Positions 23,115-35,359 of a DNA stretch of 64,000 nt are shown in pieces; positions within the stretch are counted from its first letter, which is position 1, and each line of letters opens with the position of its first letter. This DNA is from Earliella scabrosa. Taxonomy: Eukaryota > Basidiomycota > Agaricomycetes > Polyporales > Polyporaceae. Below the pieces are notes generated by a model. It was not told the origin of the DNA and ran no database searches. It saw only the letters and a program-made list of their open reading frames with translations. A program made the position numbers and the translations under genes. The DNA lies in the NCBI GenBank assembly GCA_022605405.1, contig JABYQQ010000007.1, positions 1,674,001 to 1,738,000 of the forward strand, in the 5' to 3' direction.

Positions 23115-25463
23115 CTAGGGCAAATACTGAGGAGGCGACGTCTCTCCAGGCCGGGGCGCCTGACGCGGCGACACGGGGCCCAAACTGGAAGAGGCATTTC
23201 CGTGATCGTCAGGGGCTGACGGTGGCGCACATGGCTCTGCTCCAGACGTATCCGCGCTGGTCCTCGACGGACACGAGCCGGACGGCGCATCGTCCAGTGG
23301 AGGCGCAGACGGAATTAACCTTTCCGAAGGGGATGGCAACTCATCGGCGAGATCGAGCGGCGGGGCACTGGGGAGGATCATGTGAGCGCCTTCGGGACGG
23401 TCGTCGTACACGAATGGAGGTGCGGATGGCTCTTCGAACGGTGGCGAAGAGGGTCCTAATGTTGGCTCCATGGTCGCGACATCTTCCTCGAACTCGTTGG
23501 GGTACTCGTAGAACATCGGTCCGGTGAGCGCAACCTTGCTGGGCGGAGGAGGCAATACGAGCGGAGGATGTCGGAGGGCATCTTCCGTGTATGACGGCAC
23601 TTCCGAATCGATGGAGCCTGAAGGAAGGGGGACGACTGAATACGGCGAGGGGCCGTCCAGGGCGGATGAAGGAGTGTCATGTGCAGCGCTAGGCGAGGAG
23701 GGCCAGAGCACCGTGCCGTCCTCGCTGACGTCCGCGATGACACTGGACAGCAGCTCTGGAGGTAAGGGCTCGAACCCATCAACCTCGAGCACTGGGACGG
23801 ATGGCCGTAGCTCCGACGACTCATCAGGCAAGTCGGGCGACGAGGGTTCAGGTGCACTCGCTAGCCGAGCCATCTGTGCCAGAACGGCCTTATCGTCCGT
23901 GGCGACATGTGCCGCATGGAGTGCTGGTTCGTAGGGAAGGGGAGAGGACGGACGCGACTGAGATATTGAGGGTGCAGGATCCGGTTCGTCTGATACGGAC
24001 GCGTGAGAAGGATGTTGATATGCGCAGGATGAGTGTCTGCGTTGAGCAGGCCGTGATGGCGAGGGGTCAGGAATATAGGCAGGAGGGTGTGGGGATGCAG
24101 ACGGCGTGTTGTCGCCGTCGTCGTCGCGTTGCGAGCGAGATGATGCAGGGCTGGTGGAGCGCGAACGCGTTCTTGTCCTGCTTCTGCTGCGAATTGAACG
24201 TGGTCGGGTCCAACGCGAAGAATAACTGTCAGGCGCTGTCGGCGTGAGGGACACAGCCGACGACGACGCCTGAGCGGTCTGCCTGTCATGGAGAAGACCG
24301 GAGTCTGATCCCTTCGCAGCAACCGCGGACATACGTTTCCGACGCCGTCGCGCTGACTGTCTCACATTGGCCATCCAACGCGCTGAAGCCCGTGCCCACA
24401 TACGCTGTTGGGAACGAGCCCGTTTGACCTCCTCACTGACCTCCTCATCGTCAGGATCTCGAACGGACCCGGTCCTCTCGGCGTCATCGTCGTCGCCCTT
24501 CCGCCGCTTCTTGCGCCAGAGGACGATGCCCATCATGAAGAGGATAAGCGTGCAGGCAAGCGAGAGCGAGAGGGCCAGTATGATGCCCGTCATCGAATCG
24601 CCGCCCGAATGCTTTCCCCAGCCGTTTGGTAGAGAAGGCATGGATGGGGGGAGGGTAGTGAGGTCGGGGTCAGGGGAAGTCGCGTCGTTCTGCACGGGGA
24701 GTTCAGTGGGGTTCGTGTCCATGCACTGTGTAATCTGGAGTCGTCGTGTCACACGAGAGAGGCAAGAGAGAGCATGATGGCAACGCACTGCGCAAGACGA
24801 GGATCCGTACAACTCCCAAGATTCCACCTTCCTCCACCGGCCGTCCGAGGATTGCTCAAACTTGTCAGCGATGTTGTCGTTGCCGCCCCGAACGCGTCTC
24901 TTGCGCGGACGGGGTAATTGATCGGAGAGGGCGTTGGCCGAGGACGAGGAAGATTGTGAAGAGCCCGAGGCCTGGGGGAAATCGCAGGGTTCCCAAGACC
25001 AAGAGGACGGGTCTGAATACGGGATGGGCTGGGAGGAGGAACGGAGGTGGAGGCGTGGGCAGAGAAAGTCTGGGGGGATGTCAGACTCGAGGGGCCGTCC
25101 ATAGACGGGAGAGGAGCCTGCGACGGTGACGAGCAGCGCCAGGAGCCCGGACGAAGGATCTGGGAAGAGGTTGGAGGCGGAGGCGGGCTTGGAGGAGAGA
25201 CGAATGGGCCGCTTGGACGGTTGGGAGACGGGGCGGGATGGGAAGGCGCGAGGCGGGGGACGGCGCGGGGGATCTAGCGGAGGCTTGGGCTGTTGCATGG
25301 CATGGTCTGGGGGAGCAGGAGCGGCGGGAAGAATCGTGCCAAGTGGGCGGAGGCCAAGCCGCACGACGAGCAGAGGCTGCTTGGCGGCGGAGGTCGAGAG
25401 GGAGGCGAAGCTGAAGCGGCACTGGGCACGACACGGCTCAGCCAGAAAGACAAGGGGTTCCAC
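23115..25463 (-). CDS. Single-pass membrane protein with long disordered tail, unknown function
   Basis: One continuous frame of 782 codons as read, though an intron near residue 220-245 is possible because that stretch (cysteine-rich, ending ITQCMDTNPTE) looks unlike its surroundings. The first 80 residues are basic and Pro-rich and the next 25 hydrophobic (SSGLLALLVTVAGSSPVYG), so the real start may be a downstream ATG giving a signal peptide. A clear membrane span sits at about residues 293-312 (MTGIILALSLSLACTLILFM), with WRKKRRK on the cytosolic side. The remaining 460 residues are Ser/Pro/Asp-rich with repeated short motifs of the type PSAPPLD near the C-terminus. The layout resembles fungal wall-sensor-like proteins, but no WSC or Mid2 cysteine pattern is convincing. 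Confidence 0.65.
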   Translation of the reverse strand: MEPLVFLAEPCRAQCRFSFASLSTSAAKQPLLVVRLGLRPLGTILPAAPAPPDHAMQQPKPPLDPPRRPPPRAFPSRPVSQPSKRPIRLSSKPASASNLFPDPSSGLLALLVTVAGSSPVYGRPLESDIPPDFLCPRLHLRSSSQPIPYSDPSSWSWEPCDFPQASGSSQSSSSSANALSDQLPRPRKRRVRGGNDNIADKFEQSSDGRWRKVESWELYGSSSCAVRCHHALSCLSRVTRRLQITQCMDTNPTELPVQNDATSPDPDLTTLPPSMPSLPNGWGKHSGGDSMTGIILALSLSLACTLILFMMGIVLWRKKRRKGDDDDAERTGSVRDPDDEEVSEEVKRARSQQRMWARASARWMANVRQSARRRRKRMSAVAAKGSDSGLLHDRQTAQASSSAVSLTPTAPDSYSSRWTRPRSIRSRSRTRTRSRSTSPASSRSQRDDDGDNTPSASPHPPAYIPDPSPSRPAQRRHSSCAYQHPSHASVSDEPDPAPSISQSRPSSPLPYEPALHAAHVATDDKAVLAQMARLASAPEPSSPDLPDESSELRPSVPVLEVDGFEPLPPELLSSVIADVSEDGTVLWPSSPSAAHDTPSSALDGPSPYSVVPLPSGSIDSEVPSYTEDALRHPPLVLPPPPSKVALTGPMFYEYPNEFEEDVATMEPTLGPSSPPFEEPSAPPFVYDDRPEGAHMILPSAPPLDLADELPSPSERLIPSAPPLDDAPSGSCPSRTSADTSGAEPCAPPSAPDDHGNASSSLGPVSPRQAPRPGETSPPQYLP

Positions 25464-25548
25464 AGCCGCCCAGCCAAACCCCCTTATCCGTTAAATATCC
25501 CCTATCATTAGATCCTGTATTAATATTCTCCTATTAATAGCAAGCCAA

Positions 25549-28500
25549 TCACCGCTCCAGCACTCGCCCCGCCCGCCGCCGGCGCTCGTCCTCGCGCGCA
25601 GAGGCCCGGTCGCGGAGCACGCGCAGCTCGTCCTCGCCCCGCCGCCGCCAGAGCACGTCCTCCGTCCCCCGCTCGTACATGAGCTTGTATGTCCCCCGCT
25701 GCACCGCGATGCCCATCCCCCGCCGCTCGCCCACCGCGCCGTCGCGGCCCTCGTCGCCGCCGTCGTGCATGTTCCTATAATTAGCCCCCCATCAGCATCC
25801 ATGTCTCCTGCCCTCATGCACGCCCGTGCCCTATATTTGACACCTCGCATACCTCTTCATGTACGCGAGCCCGTAGCCGCTGTTGTTCGGCAGCCACTCC
25901 GTCGGGTGCTTCATCACGTACGACGCAACATACGCCCGCCACCGCCCGCTTGGGGAGTCCTCCTCGTCCACCGTTGGGTCTTCGGGCCCCATCAGCTGGA
26001 CCCTCAGCAGCTTCGATGCACCGTCCTAGCCGCCCATTAGCCGTCTGTCATCCATGGTCCAGCCGCACACGAGGTGGTCCTTACGCACCCACTCGAACCG
26101 ATACAGCTTCTCGTCCGTCACGTTTCGCTCGGCCTCTCTCCTGTACCGTATCGTATCGTGCATCGTCGTCTTCTCCGCGCCTCGCGCCTGTTGCAGCAGA
26201 TACCACAGCTCCTGGCACTTGTTGTCGCCAAGCACCGTTTGAACCTTGCAAATATAACCACAATGTCAGCGCTCTCGTCCGTCGCTCCGAGCGCACACCA
26301 GTCCGCAGCTACCCAACGCCACGTTACTCACCTGTTTGACGATCGCGCCGATGACCCTATCCAGCGTGAAGACGTTGTACGCCTATCAAAGGTAGACGTC
26401 GCGTCAGTGCGCCGCTCGCCCGGACATCTGCAACAGAAACAGCACCCACTTTGGTCCGGAAGAACCATCGCATGTGTTCCTCAAACGTCGCCTGGTCCAG
26501 CTCGTTCTCGAACACCTTCTCGCATGCGTCAAGGAGGTACAAGTATAGCGCGTTGGGCTGCTCTTCTCCCTCCCGGATCGTCCCGAACACGTCCAACGCC
26601 TGCTTCAGGACAGCCGGTGGCCCGTTGGGCTCGTCCAACCCGAGATGCTCGGCTACGGGATTCGCAAATAGCGACGCGTGCTTCTCCGCCGCCATCTGTG
26701 CGCCCACCTCCTTGCATGCGAGCAGCCGTGAGTACAGCAGCTGCACACCGTGGCAGCGGCGTATTCAGTGCGCCCGTCAGCGGGAGCCAAAAATACGGCG
26801 TGCGTCACGACACACTCACCTGGATGAGCCGCAGCAAAGTATAGAACGTCGTGTTCGCGAAGAACGGCCGTCGCACGAGTGGCGTTTCGCCCGTGCCTGC
26901 GTGCAGTTCTCTGACCCAGATATCCTCGGCATTAGTGCGGAGCTCTGCGTTCGGTGGTCCTGTCTCGCCGTCCGCATGTCGTACGTTCCCGTTCGAGGAC
27001 GCGTCTTTCGGGGTGTCCGGCACTGCAGGTGACGTCGAGCTCGTCAGCATTGGTGACGAACTATCCTGGCTGCCCTGCGCATCCTCCTGCGCGGTCTTCA
27101 GCAGACGCGTGCGAAGGTCCTGTGCCGAAACACCTTCCTGCGATGACGCTTTCGAGGTCCGTGCCGCAACTCTTGCGTGCTCGTCGTCGACAGACGGTTC
27201 TTCAGAATGATCTTCCTCATGTCCAGGGGTCAGCGGACCGCACGCGTTGTGGAACTCCTGCGTGGAGAGCATAAACAACACAGGGATGAATGACCGCAGG
27301 AACTTCTCGATTCCTCGTCGCTCCGTCTGGCTGTACGTGTGTGACGAGTGGTCGAGGAAGGTGAACACCAGCTTGACAGCGTCTTGCAGCACTTCGATGT
27401 CCTCGAACCTGTACTCGAGCTGATGGCCAAGCGGGCGCATCGGCAAATGCACCACTGGCGAACCGCTGGACCCGCGCGAGCTGCCACTGCCGCCTCCGAC
27501 ACCGCTCCCGTTCTCCCCCTTCCGTTCGGCGAGCTGTCTCTTCTTGACGCTCTCGATCTCGGTGAAGAAGTGCTTTGCCGTGATGGTCTTCTTGTCGTTC
27601 TGCTTAAACGTGATGCCCTGGTGGTCGAGGGCCTTGTAGAAGTTCTTCGCATCGATCTCCCGCCACGTCCGGTTCCACTCACGCTGGTGCTTCCGCCACT
27701 CCTCGTCCTTGCGTTTGAGCCGTAAGAGCACGACGGGAACCGCCACCGCGGGGGTCTCCTGCAGAGAGCGGATGACCTCGTTGCCAGCATCGATGCCGTA
27801 CACCTTCTTGATAATGCGCTCGTAGATCGCGGGAGACTGGCCACCCAGATCAGGCCCGAGGCGGAAGCTGGCACGTTCCTCCGCGCTCATGTTCTCGATG
27901 CGCGCCTCGAGCGGGCTGAAGTGCGCGATCGTCCGCGTCAGCGCCTCAATCTGCACCTGGTATTCGTGCCGCTCCTCCTCGCTCTTGTGGAGCGTGTCCT
28001 CGAAGGAGTTCTTCTTGTGCGTCATGAAGCCCGCCTCTTCCGACGCCCATGTCGGATGCGATACCCACTCGTCGTTCAACACGGACCAGCAGAGGCGATC
28101 GCGCCCGGAGCATGCTAGCCTCACCTCCTGCAAGCACGATGTCAGTTATGCTCGACTTAGTTTCAACCTACAGACTCGCTACTCACGCTGTCCGGTAGCC
28201 TTCGGTAACTAGGCCCTTGTCCGTCCGCCGGAGGAAGGGCGGTGTAGTAGTCAGGAGCAGCGGTTCGAAGGCTTCCGGGAGGGCCTTCTGTGTGTCCAGG
28301 CGCCTCGTCCCAGCTGAGGAGACCCTTGAACTGGGTCAACAAGTCGCCCTCGCCCAGGAAGACTTCCGCACGATCCACAAGCGTCCTTGTGTCGATGATG
28401 TCTCGGGAGAAGAGGTTGAGCAGCTTGAGGAACTCATCATACGTCCCGCCTCCCTCAAGAGCTTTCTTCGCGCGCTCAAAGAACATGTACTCGTTTTGAG

Positions 28501-30307
28501 GGGCAAGGGGAGGTTCACCAGGCCCGACGCTAGGCGGACGCACAGGAATATGCTGCACCCCAGGCTGGTGCATTGGCGGAGGTATAGGATGAACATGCAT
28601 GTTGACGGGCTGAGGCGAGTGGGGAACCTGGTAGGGGGAGAACTTGGGTGAGACCGGCTCAGCTCTCTGATTGGTTGTCTTCGCGCGTTTTGCAGCCTGT
28701 CAAATACACGTTCAACACACAGTCCTCACATCATCCTGCAACTACTCACTCGACCTCCAGCAGCTTTCGGAGGAGGCGCGGGCTCCTTCTCAGGACGTTT
28801 CCTGCGTCTGTTCTGAGGCTTGCTAGCGCTCTTCTCTGCGGCTGGTGGTTCCGCCTGAGTAAAAGAGCCAGGCATACCAGGACCTGTCGTGGGTTGAGGT
28901 AAAATGCCAACGAGTCCGGCAGGATGCGCCGGAGGACCGGATTCTGGAAGAAAGTCTTTGAACTCGTCCATAAGATCTGGAGCGTCCTTGAAGAGCATTT
29001 GGACCTGCGCGTACACCTGCGATTGCTAGAAAACGGCGTGCATCTTGAGCGCGACGCATACATGACGGCGTGAAGACGTCAACTTACGTCTGCAACATGC
29101 CTCTGCTCCTTCTGGTACGTCTGAAGGATCTCGAGGAACTGCTTGTACGTCTCTGGGTCGTCGTGGAATCGAGTCTTAATCTTGCTCAAGTAGTTGATAG
29201 CATGGTGAAACTCGCCGTTCTGCGGCTTCTCCGCCTGTCGCGCGTTCAGACTCCCCAGGAGCGCCGCGTCGTCGCGTCCTCCGGGGAGGGCAGGAGATTG
29301 CGAGTGTGGCGGGCGCATGCCTTGCATCTCGTGCGGAATGTGAGGTGGGGGGTGGCCATGCACGGGCATCGGAGAGACTGGACGTGAGCCACTCCCGATG
29401 CCGACTGGGAGAACCGGTATGGGCGGCGGGGGTGGCATGCCGAAGTTCGCTTGTGGATAGGGCGGGACCATGCCGGGTAGGAGATGTTCGCGGCTGAGGC
29501 CTTGGGGTATTCCGTACATTGTAGTGCGCTGGGTTAGTTGGCCCATGGGTGTAGTGACGGTGATGGTGTCGGACTGTTCGTTGTGCAGCTCTATGCGATA
29601 GCCGGGCGGCAGGAAAGTATTGAAGCCTTGAATGAGCATGGGATTGCCGTGAAATAGCATCGAAACGCGCTCGATGACGCCAGGGGTGTCGATCCTGCAG
29701 CGACAATGGATGAGAATGGGGATAAGGAGAGATTATGACCAGGAGAGCGATAACCAAACGGACTCTGGGGATGCGTACAGCCCCACCACGAGGACCACTC
29801 CGAAGATTCCGCACCGAAAAGACATATTCGGGAACAAAGGAGTACTCACACCTGACTCTTGAAGTCCTTCATGATATCCAAGAAGTGATTGTAGACATCC
29901 GGCTTGTCCTGGAACTGCAGCTTGACGGCATCTAGATAGCCCAGTGCGTCCGACACGTTCAGCTGCCGCGACTCCGGGCCAGACCCTCCAGGTGTGCCGT
30001 TCTCGACGCCGTTCATTGGGGCGGGTTGGGGGGTAGGGGGCTTGGGAGTTCTCTTGTTGGGTGTTCTGTTGCGCGAGGGCGTCGCCTGACGGCTGCCGCG
30101 TCCGCTGGGGGCGTCGAGGAACTGAGGTGCGGGACCCGATCGCGGGGTTGGGGCAGGAAGTTTGGGTTGAGGAGTGCCTTTGCGCGACAGCGAGGTGGGG
30201 GCGTCGTCGAGGGCTCGCTGGTGGAGGGGACTGGATGACTGTTGGGTGCGTTGGCGGCCGGTGGAAGGACGATCGAGAGAGAGCGACGAGGACGATCCTG
30301 GGTCCAT
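25549..30307 (-). CDS. SIN3: SIN3 transcriptional corepressor
   Basis: Nuclear scaffold of the Rpd3/HDAC histone-deacetylase complex. Numerous exons. A disordered N-terminus (from MDPGSS at 30307) leads into PAH1 ([32 protein letters not shown]). PAH2 is encoded across 29240-28970 ([39 protein letters not shown]) and PAH3 at about 28490-28370 ([20 protein letters not shown]). The HDAC-interacting domain at about 28080-27560 is strongly conserved ([27 protein letters not shown]-like NSFEDTL). The Sin3 C-terminal region follows to 25549 ([23 protein letters not shown]). Introns near 26026-26070 and 25773-25855 restore the frame past in-frame stops. Length is roughly 1300 residues, normal for the family. 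Confidence 0.93.
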
Positions 30308-30730
30308 TATGCGGGGTCCGCGGCTGGGTCGCTTATAGGATCGCTTCTGGCCAGGACGGCGCGTTCACAGCACAAGAGCGCAAACCGCCCTGCGATCGCG
30401 CCCGTCGCCCATCTAATCTTATCTCTCGAGGCTCAAAACTCTATCTTATCTCTTCAGCCACTGACGTCGACACCGTGTCGAACTCGACTCAGATGCAGCG
30501 CGAGCGGAGGTCATGGCAGTAACAGAGTAGGATTGGATCTATGGTAGCAACAATTGTACAGTACAGTACAGAGAGGCAGGTAGGTAGGAGAGCGCAGTTG
30601 GATTCGAGAGAGTGGGGTGTGCTCTACTAAGAAAGGCTAAGGTAACACGTTGAGATTCGTCACGGTAGTTGGGCATAAATACGTAGGATGTACGCAGGCT
30701 ATACATACGTATACACAAGGTGAGAAGACC
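30308..30730. other. SIN3 promoter and downstream flank of next gene
   Basis: 423 bp between two minus-strand genes. It holds the SIN3 5' region and the 3' flank of the membrane-protein gene at 30731-32189. A short TACAG repeat occurs near 30556-30572. No other structure seen. Confidence 0.4.
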
Positions 30731-32189
30731 CTATGTGTAACGGCTAAGGTCACGGTGCTTTCCGTGCTTGGAGATCATCGCTTCCAACTCCGTGACGCCT
30801 GAGTCAAAATGGTCAGCCCAAAGCATCATCCGTCGCAGCGACAGCTTACCGCCTGTGATGGCCAAATTTAAACTTGGAAAACCCATCCTTATGCTCCGGG
30901 CTATCAGGCTTTTCCGGAGCGCATCTAGGAGCGTCCACCGAGCGCGTCCGGTCGGGCAACCGAGGTCGCAAAGGGAAATGCCATGACCACCTATGGCGCG
31001 CTGTGCTGTGTGCGTCCTCGGCACTGAGCAGGTCCGGATTTGGTGTAACAGATTCTGTCTCTGTAGCAGTGGCAGCCTGATCCGGCAGTGCCTGCTGAAG
31101 AGACACCGGAGAGGAGGTGGGCGATGTGACCTCCCGATGCTCCGAGACAACGATACCGTCGACGAGCGGGCCTAGACCTTTGCGCTCGTTGAGTACCTCC
31201 TGGAAGTACGTCCCCGCCTGTGGCGACATGGGAGTCGGGAAGAAGAACGGCGCTTGGTATGGGTCTGTACGACGGGTCGATGGCGCGGGTCTCGAAGGCT
31301 TGTGTTTTGGTAGCGGCATGCTCTGCGCTCGAATGACACATCGGTCGCGCACTGGAAAGCAATTTGTCAACAATGGCTAGTCATCATCGGGGGAAGCAAC
31401 TCACGGTGATTATGACGTTCGCGCATCTTTTGGAGCACCCCATGACCAGACGGAGAGGACTGTTCCTCTGACGACAGCGACGCCAACGAGGGGTCCGAGG
31501 ACGAATCGCTGTGAATCCCTACGGGCGTCTGGTCGTTCTGGTTATTCTCGTCATCGGGATTGACGACCGATGTCAGTTGCACGTTCTCGACGGTCTCCAA
31601 GACGACATCTAGTGGCGGAAGCTCCTCCACGATGCGAGTATGCTTCCTTGACGTGCGCCGGGTACGAGGACTGCTTGACCGCAATTTACGACCATCGTGT
31701 GGCGTTGCGCCGGGTACAAACTGACCGAGACTGGTGCTGGAAATAGGCTCGTTGTTATCCGGCAACTGCAGGCGGACTTTGGGTGTGTGGTGTGCTCCTA
31801 GACGAAGGGGAAGGGGTGACGTGCGGCCGTCGCGGTCACGAGGCTGACGAGAGGACCGTGACAGGGCCTTCGCGCGATTCACCGCTTCTGTACGCTTCGC
31901 AGTGAACCTATTGAGCTCTCGGACATAGGCCAGAACACTCTGCGCATGCGATGAGCGAGTGGAAGCAAGCGTCTAGAACGCAGTGACGCACCAGGATGAT
32001 CCCGACGAGGGCAAAGAGCACGCTCCCGACAATGACCAGGAGGAAGTGCACCAAAGACTGGAAGAGATCGAGCATGAAAGCGATAGGGCAGACAGCCGCC
32101 TTCCCGTCGCCGAAGCAGTCAGATGCCGCAAGGAGTATGTGATGCACCGCAGTCGTCCGCGTTGCAGCCGCAGTACAGTTGAGGTTCAT
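30731..32189 (-). CDS. Predicted small membrane-anchored protein, unknown function
   Basis: Four or five exons on the minus strand. The start at 32189 (MNLNCTAAATRTT) leads to one strong hydrophobic span (SLVHFLLVIVGSVLFALVGI) at about residues 52-72. A basic, Ser-rich cytosolic part follows (exon 31882-31367), then a Pro/Ser-rich exon at about 31350-30850 with PYQAPFFFPTP and YFQEVLNERKGLGPL, and a final short exon with ELEAMISKHGKHRDL ending at the TAG 30731-30733. I do not recognise the family. The segment around PYQAPFFFPTP looks conserved in character rather than random. Exon borders are less certain than elsewhere. Confidence 0.6.
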
Positions 32190-34087
32190 GGTCGCAGATC
32201 CATCCGATCCTCGAAGATCCAAGTCTCGAAGAAAAACAGGGTGGCGACTAGAAAACTTGCAGCAGTGCCGGATCTGGCGAGGGAAAAGGTATAGGCGCGC
32301 AAGTGAGCAACCGGCGGTAACCTTTGGCTTTGAGATGACGGGTGCAAACTCGGGGCCGGTAGGAGGAGGGTAGGTTATTATACGTCGAGGCTGTACGAGG
32401 CACCGGACTCGAACGAGGCGGCTCGCGCTTGCGTGGCCGTTGGAAACGGATTTATCAGATGCATGCGGCATACACGCAGATGCCAATGGGCGGGCACGCC
32501 GGAGTGATCGTAAGCCCTGGAGCCGGACGGGAGTCAGCATTCTTACTGTTGCGTTGCGATCGCAGCCTATGACGCCTTGCTAGCCGGACATAGGCTAGAT
32601 AAGTCAGTATAGGGGTCAGTATGTATGAGGTGTGTCATCGGCTGTGTTGGACTGACCAGTAGGAGGACAGAACATCTTGTCTCCCGACCTCGGCCTCCTG
32701 AACCTGGCTATGGCGGGTCTCGTTCATGGTCGATCGAGACTCGAGTCGGAGGGTATTCCGCGGTTCCGGCGGAGAGTGTACGTGATTTCCGCCATCCGCA
32801 CGCCGATGCAACACGTCGACCGTGTCGGGGCTTGTCATGTTGATTACGCGAGGTCCCGCGAGAGGCATACATACTGACTTTGCATATCATGGCACCGTTT
32901 TTGTCCTCTATGTCACGGTTGCACCCAGAGTCCGACTCGACCGTCGTTTTGCTCCCTCAATCATCCTAGTAATTGTGGCTGTTCTTCCGAGAAGTAGATC
33001 CACTCGAACCATCCCTGACTTTGAGGTTCTCGTTCTCGACCTCCGCGGCAACGCCGTCTTGAGGACATTGAGCGAGCATCGAGCACTAGTTCAAGATAAT
33101 GTCAGTGGACGACATTCTGCAAGTTAAGTTGTCACTAGTCACTAGTCAGTATTGTGTATGATAAGAAGCGACTGTCATGGAACGCTCACGCGACATAGCT
33201 GTGGAACATTCAAACTGCATGTTTGGCAGCGCAGTAACTTGCTGTGCGCGTGGGACCCACCTACATAGCCGTCAGTATACCTCGGTGGCCACGTAAGTAC
33301 TGCGAGGCCATCGGAGTCCTGGTGTAGTACAGTATTGTCTCTCTACCTAGCGATCCGAGACGCCGACATGCGCGTATCATGTCGAGTATACATCGGGGTG
33401 CCGCAGTCACTCGCAACCCTTCTGCATCGATACCCATTCGAAATGAGTGAAGATTGCAAGTCTCAGTGTCAAGCTCAAGGCCATCATAGGGCGGTTTGCC
33501 CATATTGGGCTTGATCAACGGCGCGCGCCTTGTTGGACGGAGACGGCGGAAGACTTGGCGGCGTCGGATGCAGCAATTTAAATGAAGACAGGTGACCCAC
33601 ACGCTGCCAGTCTTTGAGCGACGGTAATGGGACACGGTCTGGGGAAGCGCCTCGGGAGAAATCAAGTTTTCTTTGGCATGGGCGAGGTCTACGTTATACG
33701 AGGAGAAAGAGCGCGCGAACGGCGGGGATGCTGCCAGGACGACGGGAGGACGAGGACGGCTCGGGCTCGAGACGGAGGACGGGGCCGGGTAGGAGAGAGT
33801 GGCAGAGAGTGGCAGAGAGTGGCAGAGAGTGGCAGAGGACAAGGGTGGCAGTGGACAGTGGACAGACCTGGGACGGAGGACAGACCGAGACAAGGGGAAG
33901 CCGAGACGCGTGAGAACGCGCGCATGGGCGGAGGTGTGACGATCGTCATCTGGCAAGTTGGACGACCGTCGTCGAACCGCTCTTCGCTGCGCACTTGCCC
34001 TTCTCCTCCATCCAGCTCCTCTGGACGTCCTCCTCTGACCGACATAGTCTCTCCTTCCCTTCCTTCCGCATCCAAGCCCGAAGCAAA
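32190..34087. other. 1.9 kb region without supported gene, includes SHO1 promoter
   Basis: No convincing gene. The minus frame 33261-34097 (278 codons) is Arg/Ser-rich and reads through the SHO1 leader, so I reject it. There is a small tandem repeat at 33795-33834. The 60 bp before 34088 are C/T-rich and form the probable SHO1 leader. Confidence 0.45.
33795..33834. repeat. Tandem repeat, 4 x 10 bp
   Basis: Four perfect head-to-tail copies of GAGAGTGGCA, followed by degenerate GTGGACA-type units to about 33867. It lies about 250 bp upstream of the SHO1 start. Confidence 0.9.
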
Positions 34088-35359
34088 ATGCCCCCACGCG
34101 GCAGCGAAGGCTACGACTTCACGCCAATACTAACACATTACCTTTTCCTCTTCACGACCATCCTCGCCGTCGTGAGTCTCACGCTCAAATACCTCCCAAA
34201 TCTGCCCCTGATACAGGCGTTTCCCAACACAGATCGGATGGTTTGTAGCCTTCATCGGGCAAGCAGTAGCAACTGCACAAAGTGAGTGCTCCTAACAGCC
34301 CAGTTCCCAGTCTTCGTCCGTTCACCCGTCCTATGCCAACCCCGCGTTCGTGCGTCTCCAGTTGGGAACATTGCCGTCGGCGTACAATGGTTTGCCATCT
34401 TCGTCCAGCTCTTCCTCATCCTCGGCGTCCTCCACACCCTCGCGACTGACTCAATCGCCATGCACCGCTTCCAAATTGCCACCTTTGGCTCAATCGCGAT
34501 CGTCTTCGCCGTCATGGGAGTCGACAAGGGCATTTTCAGCGGTGCCGCGTCGCTCAATGCCATGGCCGCCGGCTGGCTCATCCTTGCCATGGTTGACATC
34601 CTCTGGGTCCTCTACTTCACGTCCGAGGAAGACTCGCTCATGCTCCACGTCTTCAACTCTCTCGGCACCGGCGGACTCACCCCGCCTTCGCGTCGCCGCC
34701 GCGGCACACGCTCCGCCTCGATGATGAACATGGGTGGAGGCAATGGCTACACGGCTGGGTACTCAACTGGAGGCATCGGTCCCATGTACGACACCAAGAT
34801 GGCTGGGAGCATGACCGGCCCTATCGGAGGAACGGGCAGCTTCCGTGCGGGCAGCGTGGATGGCGCGCAGAGGAGTTTGGGTGGTCCCGGCAGCGTCCAC
34901 AACATGGGCACCGGCGGCGGCGGCCCCGGCTCAATAGGCGGCGGAGAGGGCAGCGTTGGTCCCGGGTCACCCTTGATGGGCAGCGGCGCAGCAGGCATTG
35001 GTGCGGGTGGTGGAGGTGCCGCTCCCACTAGCCCAGGGACAGCAGGACCGGACACGAGCGGCACGACCGGGGAGAGCCATCAGTACAGGGCAAAGGCGCT
35101 GTATAACTGTGAGTGCACTGGAATAGCACTGGCACGTCCCACGCTCACCTTCTTGCAGACACCGCGTCGCCGGACGACCCGAACGAGATCTCGTTTGCAA
35201 AAGGCGAGGTCCTCGAGATCCTGGACAAGAACGGCAAGTGGTGGCAAGCAAGGAAACAGGACGGGACGGTCGGAAGTGAGTATCGGTATATGCTCTATTG
35301 CACCCGCCCACTGACTCGCGCGACCAGTTGCACCATCGAATTACCTGCAGATTGTCTGA
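34088..35359 (+). CDS. SHO1: High-osmolarity signalling protein SHO1
   Basis: Plasma-membrane osmosensor/scaffold of the HOG MAPK pathway. Five exons. The N-terminal four-span bundle is seen as [13 protein letters not shown], then [16 protein letters not shown] after intron 1, [19 protein letters not shown] after intron 2, [10 protein letters not shown], and [19 protein letters not shown] Gly/Ser-rich linker of about 130 residues follows. The C-terminal SH3 domain is split by two introns: [33 protein letters not shown] and [11 protein letters not shown]. All SH3 ligand-pocket residues (ALYxY, WW, PSNY) are present. The SH3 binds Pro-rich Pbs2 MAPKK in known fungi. The glycine-rich linker is longer than in yeast. 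Confidence 0.95.

Noticed and set aside
33261..34097. 278-codon minus-strand open frame
   Set aside because: Antisense to the SHO1 leader, covers the 10-bp tandem repeat, no recognisable features.
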